The notes beneath the pieces were generated by a model. The model saw nothing but the letters and a program-made list of their open reading frames with translations. It was not told where the DNA came from and did no database searches. A stretch of 64,000 nt of DNA from Excoecaria cochinchinensis (taxonomy: Eukaryota > Streptophyta > Magnoliopsida > Malpighiales > Euphorbiaceae): contig CANTUQ010000083.1 in the NCBI GenBank assembly GCA_947683425.1, positions 3,127,001-3,191,000 on the forward strand. Direction: 5' to 3'. Positions 58,086 to 64,000 of this stretch are shown piece after piece. A program made the position numbers and the translations under genes. Positions within the stretch are counted from its first letter, which is position 1, and the number at the start of each line of letters is the position of its first letter.

Positions 58086-59183
58086 ATGAATTTTGCAGAA
58101 GAAGAAGAACATGAAGAGAAAGAGGAAGAGGAAAGTAAGTTATTTATGGCTTTTTATGATACTGATGATGTGCAAAATGATATCTGGTTTGTGGATAGTG
58201 GTTGTTCCAATCACATGACAGGCATGAGATCAATGTTCAAAGAACTTGATGAGTGCTACAAAATAAAAGTTAGACTTGGCGATAATAAGCAAGTTCAAGT
58301 TGAAGGGAAAGGAACTGTAGTAATCAAGACCAACAATGGTAAAGTTAAACATCTTTACAATGTTCACTTTGTTCCTGGTTTAGCATTCAATTTGTTAAGT
58401 GTCGGGCAACTAATGGCTAGTGGTTATGGAGTATTATTTGATGATGGTGTATGTGTTATCAAAGAAAAACAGACAGGGCAAATTATGGTTAATGTTCACA
58501 TGACTGGGAACAATATGTTTCCACTTAAAATCTCAGATGTGGAAGATTATGCTCTGGTAGTGGATCAGAAGAATGAATCAAAATTATGGCATTTGCGATA
58601 TGGACATCTCAATGAAAAAGGATTACAGTTGTTAACTCGTAAAGGTATGGTTCATGGACTACCTAAAATTGATGCTTTTGATTTATGTGAAGGGTGCATA
58701 CATGGTAAACAAACAAGACGCCCATTTCCTGTTGGGACATCTTGGAGGGCTTCAAAATGTCATGAGTTGATGCATGCTAACCTCTGTGGGCCTATGAATA
58801 TAGAATCATTTGGTGGAAGTCGATATTTTTTCCTATTTACTGATGACTATAGCCGGATGAGCTGGGTTTATTTTCTCAAATACAAATCAGAAACTTTTAA
58901 GAATTTCATAAAATTTAAGGTGATGGTTGAAAAGCAAAGTGATACCACCATTAAAATCCTTCGAACTGACAGAGGAGGTGAGTTTTGTTCAACTGATTTT
59001 GATAACTTTTGTGAAGCTGCTCGAATACGCAGGGAATTGACGGCACCATATACACTTGAGCAAAACGATGTAGCAGAGCGAAAAAATCGTACAGTTGTAG
59101 AGATGGCAAGGAGTTTACTAAAGGCTAAGAGTTGTCGAATAATTTTTGGGCTGAAACAATTGCAACTGCTGTATACCTGCTGA
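58086..59183 (+). pseudogene. Copia protease and integrase, catalytic Asp lost
   Basis: The protease motif IWFVDSGCSNHMTG is intact. The pre-integrase zinc region (LWHLRYGHLNEKGLQLL, CEGCIHGKQTRRPFP) is complete. The integrase core reads LMHANLCGPM where copia elements have an H-x-D-L-C-G-P motif: the first catalytic Asp is Asn (codon 58779-58781, AAC). The second Asp lies in LRTDRGGEF and the Glu in NDVAERKNR. A one-base deletion near 59140 shifts the frame into the next open stretch. Same frame as gag. Confidence 0.93.
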
Positions 59184-60049
59184 ATATATCACCTACCAAG
59201 GCTGTTCTAAATCGCACACCATATGAAGCTTGGAGGGGTACAAAGCCATCAGTAAGCCACTTAAAGGTTTCTGGTTCCCTTACTTATGTTTTGGTAAGGT
59301 CTCAAAACCGACATAAACTTGATGAAAAATCAGAAAAATGTATTTTTATTGTGTATTGCACTCAATCTAAAGTATACCGGTTGTATAATCCACTTAGTGG
59401 TAAAGTGAACATTGGCAGGGACGTGGTTTTTGATGAAAGTGCAAATTGGAATTGGCAAAGCAATCATGACAGCTCACAAACTCCAATTCTAGCAACAAAT
59501 ACGACAAATTCTAGCTTCACAAATTCAACAAACACCAACCCAACAAATAGCCCACTAAACACTAGCCCAGTAAATTCACCAAATACTAGCCCATTAAATA
59601 GTTCACTAAACACTAGCCTAGTAAATTCACCAAACACTAGCCCAGCAAATAGTCCACCAAACACAAGCCCAGTAAACTCACCAAATACTAGCCCAACAGT
59701 CTCACCATCATCTACCTCCACCACTTCCAGTAGTCCTTCATCTAATGAAACACCTCCACGTAAATACAAGCCTCTTAAAGAAATGTATGAGACGTGTACA
59801 TTTGCTTTGTTGGTTTCAGATCCACTCACTTTTACACAAGCTGCTGAAAAGGAGGAATGGCGCAAAGCAATGAAGGAGGAAATTATAGCAATACGAAAAA
59901 ATGAGACATGGATGCTTGTGGATCTGCCAAAAAATAAAAATGCCATTAGATTAAAGTGGGTGTTCAAGACAAAATACAATTCAGATGGGAGTGTACAGAA
60001 GCACAAAGCTCGATTGGTGGCTAAAGGATGCACAACAGCAAGGCATTGA
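59132..60049 (+). pseudogene. Copia integrase C-terminus, repeat-rich linker and start of RT
   Basis: NNFWAETIATAVYLLN, KAVLNRTPYEAWRGTKPSVS and RLYNPLSGKVNIGRDVVFDE are the standard integrase C-terminal blocks. An Asn/Thr/Ser/Pro linker with a 17-residue triplicate follows, then EEWRKAMKEEIIAIRKNETW and LKWVFKTKYNSDGSV at the start of the RT domain. A two-base deletion near 60027 (GGATGCACAACAG in place of a GGATATGCACAACAG-type sequence) shifts the frame. Confidence 0.92.
59546..59698 (+). repeat. 51-bp coding tandem repeat, three units
   Basis: Three exact-length units encode NSPLNTSPVNSPNTSPL, NSSLNTSLVNSPNTSPA and NSPPNTSPVNSPNTSPT. The block is in the linker between integrase and RT, a normally variable part of copia pol. 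Confidence 0.95.
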
Positions 60050-61372
60050 TTTTGATGATACTTTTTCTCCTGTTGCTCGCTTTGAAACGGTGAGAGCCTT
60101 TTTAGCCATAGCTGCACAATCACGGTGGCCTGTTAATCAATTTGATGTCAAATCAGCCTTCTTAAATGGCGACTTGGAGGAGGAGGTTTATGTTATGTAG
60201 CCAGAAGGATTCATCATACAAGGAAAGGAAGATAAGGTGTACAAGGTGAGAAAGGCACTATATGGGTTGAAGCAGGCCCCTCGGGCATGGTATAGCAAGA
60301 TTGACTCATTTTTCCGGAAAAATGGGTTTAAAAGAAGTGAAAATGAGCCTACTTTGTATTTGAAGAAGGGAAATAATAATGGTTTGCTATTAGTTTGCCT
60401 TTATGTTGATGATATAATTTATATGGGCTCATCTCACTCTCTTACTGATGAATTCAGATTGAGTATAATGAAAACGTTTGAGATGACAGATTTAGGTTTG
60501 CTGCATTATTTTCTTGGGTTAGAAATTAAGCAAGGAGAAGATGGTGTGTTTATTTCACAAAGAAAATATGCAGAAGATCTTCTCAAGCAATTCATCATGT
60601 TAAATTGCAATATGGCTATTACTCCAATGAATGTTAATGAGAAATTGCAGCTTGTTGATGGTATAGAGAAAGCAGATGCAAAAGTTTTCAGGAGTCTAAT
60701 TGGTGGTTTGATTTATTTAAGTTATACTCGGCCAGATATTGTGTTTCTAGTTAGTCTAGTTTCAAGGTTCATGCAAAATCCTACAAAACAACATTTGGGA
60801 GCTGCCCAGAGGATTTTGTAATATGTAGCTGGAACTATAAATTATGGGATTTGGTACTTTCAAGTTACAGATTTCAATTTGGTTGGCTTCACTGATAGTG
60901 ATTGGGCAGGCTCTTTGGATGACAGAAGAAGCACATCTGGATATGTTTTCAATATTGGTTCAAGTGCCATAGCATGGAGTTCAAAAAAGCAATCAGTAAC
61001 AGCACTTTCTTCCTTAGTGGCTGAATATGTCGCAGGCACTTTTGCAGCTTGCCAAGCAATATGGCTTAGAAGGTTACTTGCTGATATGAATCAAGAAAAA
61101 AGGAGGCAACTGAAATTTTTTGTGATAACAGGTCTACTATTGCAATTACAAAAAATCCAACAATGCACAGGAGAACAAAGTACATCGACATTCGGTTTCA
61201 TTTCATCAGAGATCTAGTTGCAGATGGCTTGATAACTTTGAAGTTTTGCGGTACTCATGAACAGTTGGCAGATATATTCACAAAGTCACTTTCGTTTGAG
61301 AAACATGTCAAATTCAGAGCTCAACTTGGTGTATGCAGTTATGAATCAAGGGGGAGTGTTGAAGAACAATGA
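59985..61372 (+). pseudogene. Copia reverse transcriptase and RNase H
   Basis: RT landmarks: DDTFSPVARFETVRAFLAI, QFDVKSAFLNGDLEEEVYVM, a TAG at 60198-60200 (Gln expected before PEGF), KALYGLKQAPRAWYSKID, and the active site LYVDDIIYMGS. Then come LGLEIKQGEDGVFISQRKYA, TRPDIVFLVSLVSRFM and a TAA at 60819-60821. RNase H: VGFTDSDWAGSLDDRRSTSG, LSSLVAEYVA and, after a frameshift near 61120, FCDN-like sequence and HFIRDLVADGLITLKF to the end near 61372. The frame ends inside the 3' LTR. The YVDD site is intact. Confidence 0.93.
61347..61356 (+). promoter_or_regulatory. Polypurine tract
   Basis: A purine run (AAGGGGGAG) directly precedes the 3' LTR, the expected plus-strand primer for reverse transcription. 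Confidence 0.85.
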
Positions 61373-61613
61373 TTCATAACTGATTTGAAGTGGTCTTCAG
61401 TAGTGTGTTTTTATTCCTTAAATCTCGTGTAATTTGTTAGTTAACTAAGGCCTGATTTTGTGCCACTAATATCTTTATTCAGTTGAGTATTTTTAGTTGT
61501 TTCCAGTACTTTGTAAGCCTTTAAATAGGCCTTTTGCTGATTGAATAAAATAGAGCAGAAAACACTTGCAAATTTATCTTGTATTAAATTATTTTCTCAC
61601 TTTGTACCCAACA
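61357..61613 (+). repeat. 3' LTR of the 56.9-kb copia element
   Basis: TGTTGAAGAACAATG to GTACCCAACA, followed by the target duplication AAATT (61614-61618). Confidence 0.95.
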
Positions 61614-61618
61614 AAATT

Positions 61619-62090
61619 AAGTCTGTAAGGGATAATGTTTTTTTTTTTAAAATACAGTTTGTATGTTTATGTGGTTTATTAAATTGATTGATTAATTAGT
61701 TGTTTTGCTTGATGAATTGGCTTGACTAAATTGGAATTGAACTAACATATGTAATATTTAAGATTGAAGGAACGTGAATTGAGTTATCTATTATTGGACA
61801 CAATTAGAATTGTTCAAGTTTTGAATTTGTACAAAATGAAATATTGTTTAAATCTTTACGGAGTGTTATTTAAACTTATATTATAGCATGCTTAGTAAAG
61901 ATCTTGAATTAAGTGAGTGTGTAATGAAATATTTAGTTAGTAATTGAGGAATGAAGTCTAAATTAAGAATAAAAAATTGATGAAAAAGAATGAATTATGG
62001 AATGATTAATAAGAAAAAAAAACAAGCATAAATAATTTGGGTAGTAAAATGGTGAATTACATATGTTTGTGAAATATATACATATCGCAC

Positions 62091-62140
<50 letters not shown>

Positions 62141-62534
62141 GGCACATAAAATCAAGGATAATCTTGGTTATGTTTGTGTAGGAAGCGACATATATGTAGA
62201 GGTATATGTTAGAAATTACTCTTGATTGATAATTGTGCTTTAAGAATCAAAATAACATTGTAAATGGAATTAATCAGGAGGAACGATTTATAGGCGTGAA
62301 ATTTGTCAATGTATTCATGTAGAATAGATAAGATAGAAATGTTAGAACTTTGCGGAAATGGGTTAAACTAAAACATTATAAGGTGCATAAGTATAGCTAT
62401 TTTAATGATTAAATACAATGATATTGGAGACTTGATTGTGAATAATAAATGTATGTATAATGGTTCAATATCGAATAGCTTGAATTGGTTATTTTAATGC
62501 TTGATAAAAGACGAATTTAAGTTAAATCCTGAAT
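61619..62534. other. AT-rich stretch with (GT)n tract
   Basis: The continuation of the sequence interrupted by the copia element. A (GT)n microsatellite of about 20 units lies at 62099-62138. No gene recognised. Confidence 0.5.
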
Positions 62535-62900
62535 TGATGTTTGATATTTGACTTATATTACGGACTGAATGGCTCCAAGAGTTTGGTCCCAATATTTGAT
62601 ATTTGAATTATATTAATGGACTGAATGGCTCCGAGAGCTCGGTCCCGATGTTTGATATCTGAATTATGTTATCGGATTGAATGGCTCCGAGAGCTCGATT
62701 CCGATGTTGATATTTGATATGTGTTACCGGACTGAATGGCTTCGAGAGATCGGTTCTGGTGTATGATATTTGACCTATATTACAGACTGAATGGCTCCAA
62801 GAGCTCGATTCCGATAGGCGAATATTGAAAATTGAGTAATGATATGAGATGTGTAATGGACCGAATGGTTCCGAGAACTCAGTCCCACATTTAAAACCCC
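62535..62900. repeat. 56-bp minisatellite
   Basis: Six copies of a unit with the core GGACTGAATGGCTCCGAGAG followed by CTCGGTCCCGATGTTTGAT start at 62562, 62618, 62674, 62729, 62784 and 62858, with a partial unit before the first. Spacing is 55-56 bp except the last (74 bp). The core contains the near-palindrome GAGCTC within CCGAGAGCTCGG, so each unit can fold. Confidence 0.92.
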
Positions 62901-64000
62901 GCTTATCAGGCCCAGAACAATTACTCTAGATATTATTTGGAACAAATGTAAATACAAATACAAATGCAAATACCAGTACAAGTACATATACGAATACAAA
63001 AGAAAATAAATTAAATACATGCGTATATAATTGGTAATTAAAGAACTTTAATGAAAAGTAGTAATTAATTGTTAATTAAATTGTAAGATCTATTAATTAT
63101 TATTTAACTTGATATGGCTTAGTATAATTATTTTTATGCCTAAGTTTTTATAAATTAATTTTCATTATAAATTAATTTTCAATGTCTATTTGTGCTTCGA
63201 AATAAATAAAGATGTTTACATTTGAAAAATATTATATGTTATGCATTGACCTGATAATATGTAAATGATCTAGTATAATATAATAAAGTATTAAAATTAC
63301 GTGGTTTTGATTCCCAAATTTTTGAATACGTAGGAAGGTTGGAATATCATTTCAAGTCCGAACCAAACTATAGGAAATTGATAATTGCATAAAAGTCTTA
63401 AGAAATACTATGTATGAAACTCGACATAGGGTTTTGTTGGATTATATTTTGGAAAGAACAAAACACAATAATTTGTGTAAGTTAATAGATATGAAAATAT
63501 AAATATTATAAATTGAAATGTGTAGTTATGGGTTATACTGTTTAGGCACTAGAAATATAAGCAACTATAGAATAGGCAAATTATAAATAAGAGTGAGAGT
63601 TAATGATGAAACCAAGATCTTGCATAACAATTTAAGAATAGTGTATGGAGTGATAAGTAGTTTAGCTTGTTATTTGATTAATTATAAATTTTAACAGCAC
63701 ATCCAGTTTCTTGGATTTTCTTGGATTTTGTATAATAATATAAGAAGAGTAATGCTAGGTAAAATAAGTAAAAGAATGGTTCTGCTCTGGTTTAATTACC
63801 TGGCCTTATAATTTAAATGAGTGAGATGTTAATTCATGCTTATAAATTTTATTTGTTATCATGTTATGACTTTTATATGTTATTAAATAGTTTTATTAAT
63901 AAATTTATACTTATAGACATCAGGTCCTGAGACAGCCTAAACCGAACTTACCCAATAATGAAAATGATGCATGTGCGCGGGCAATGAGCAAATAGAAGTA
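62901..64000. other. AT-rich stretch to the window end
   Basis: No gene recognised. A short less AT-biased segment (AGGTCCTGAGACAGCCTAAA) occurs near 63924, and the last bases (GATGCATGTGCGCGGGCAAT) become GC-richer, so a functional unit or element border may lie just outside. Confidence 0.4.

Larger units (their letters stand above)
56910..61613 (+). mobile_element. Ty1/copia retrotransposon, fairly young but coding-defective
   Basis: LTRs of 257 bp each (56910-57166 and 61357-61613) differ at nine positions by my count (about 96.5% identity). The element is flanked by a perfect 5-bp duplication AAATT (56905-56909 and 61614-61618). A primer site TGGTATCAGAGC follows the 5' LTR and a purine tract AAGGGGGAG precedes the 3' LTR. 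Domain order gag, protease, integrase, RT, RNase H is copia. At least three frameshifts and three in-frame stops interrupt pol. The short time implied by the LTRs contrasts with the number of disabling changes. Confidence 0.95.
56128..64000 (+). mobile_element. Candidate large LTR or LTR-like unit, runs off the window
   Basis: It begins TGTAACGCCTCGAAAATCTG, a start resembling those of some long plant gypsy LTRs. A GC-rich leader-like block follows (56400-56880) and, past the inserted copia element, a 56-bp minisatellite and AT-rich DNA to the window end. Without the copia insertion at least 3.1 kb is present. No 3' end, second copy or internal domain is in view. It could instead be an unrelated genomic stretch with a gene's first exon at 56.4-56.87 kb. 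Confidence 0.3.

Noticed and set aside
59464..60123. 219-codon minus-strand frame over the copia linker
   Set aside because: Antisense shadow of the 51-bp coding repeat and RT start; its Gly/Val/Phe repeats mirror the sense repeat and no domain is present.
1..64000. tRNA, rRNA, CRISPR or bacterial-type operon features
   Set aside because: Looked for by eye; only tRNA-primer complements of the copia elements were found, and the window is plainly plant nuclear DNA.

Overview
This is a 64 kb window of AT-rich plant nuclear DNA, most likely from a dicot. The evidence is the transposon types (Ty1/copia with an initiator-Met tRNA primer site, Ty3/gypsy fragments, an L1-like LINE with a C-terminal RNase H, CACTA, hAT and Stowaway elements), the GT-AG spliced gene structure, and many long (TA)n and (TAA)n microsatellites. 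The species cannot be named from the sequence. No bacterial, organellar, CRISPR, rRNA or tRNA features were seen. Host gene content is low: one convincing two-exon protein gene (about 54.19-55.35 kb) and a pair of duplicated, probably non-coding transcription units (about 23.1-25.2 kb and 32.8-36.0 kb).

Layout. 0.1-2.8 kb: solo LTR with a 5-bp target duplication. 3.1-4.1 kb: old hAT-type element. 4.13-9.07 kb: non-autonomous CACTA element carrying a captured exon of a PP2A scaffolding (A) subunit gene. 9.6-14.4 kb: degenerate Tnt1-like copia element on the minus strand. 14.4-33.7 kb: mostly non-coding AT-rich DNA with a gypsy LTR remnant, a Stowaway MITE, a 117-bp LINE tail with a perfect 17-bp target duplication, and the first duplicated locus. 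32.8-36.1 kb: the second duplicated locus, split by a deleted gypsy element. 30.9 and 37.6 kb: two copies of one inverted-repeat element family in opposite orientation. 40.2-40.9 kb: short hAT element. 41.5-53.9 kb: a three-level nest (hAT containing a LINE containing a solo LTR), with each level marked by its own exact target duplication (8, 17 and 5 bp). 54.2-55.4 kb: host gene for a small protein with a twin-arginine, thylakoid-lumen-like leader. 56.1-64 kb: a probable large LTR or LTR-like unit with a GC-rich leader and a 56-bp minisatellite, split by a fairly young copia element (LTRs about 96.5% identical, TSD AAATT).

How it fits together. The window is a layered retrotransposon and DNA-transposon deposit. 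Insertion order can be read from the target duplications. Both copia elements show disabling changes that look like G-to-A or C-to-T transitions (zinc-knuckle Cys to Tyr, catalytic Asp to Asn, Gln or Trp codons to stops), as expected from deamination of methylated cytosines in silenced DNA. The nested cluster ends about 275 bp upstream of the first ATG (an upstream ORF) and about 385 bp upstream of the main start codon of the one convincing host gene. The most unusual items are the gene-capturing CACTA element, the duplicated conserved non-coding locus, the two solo LTRs with different GC-rich cassettes, and the LINE tail with locally templated filler.
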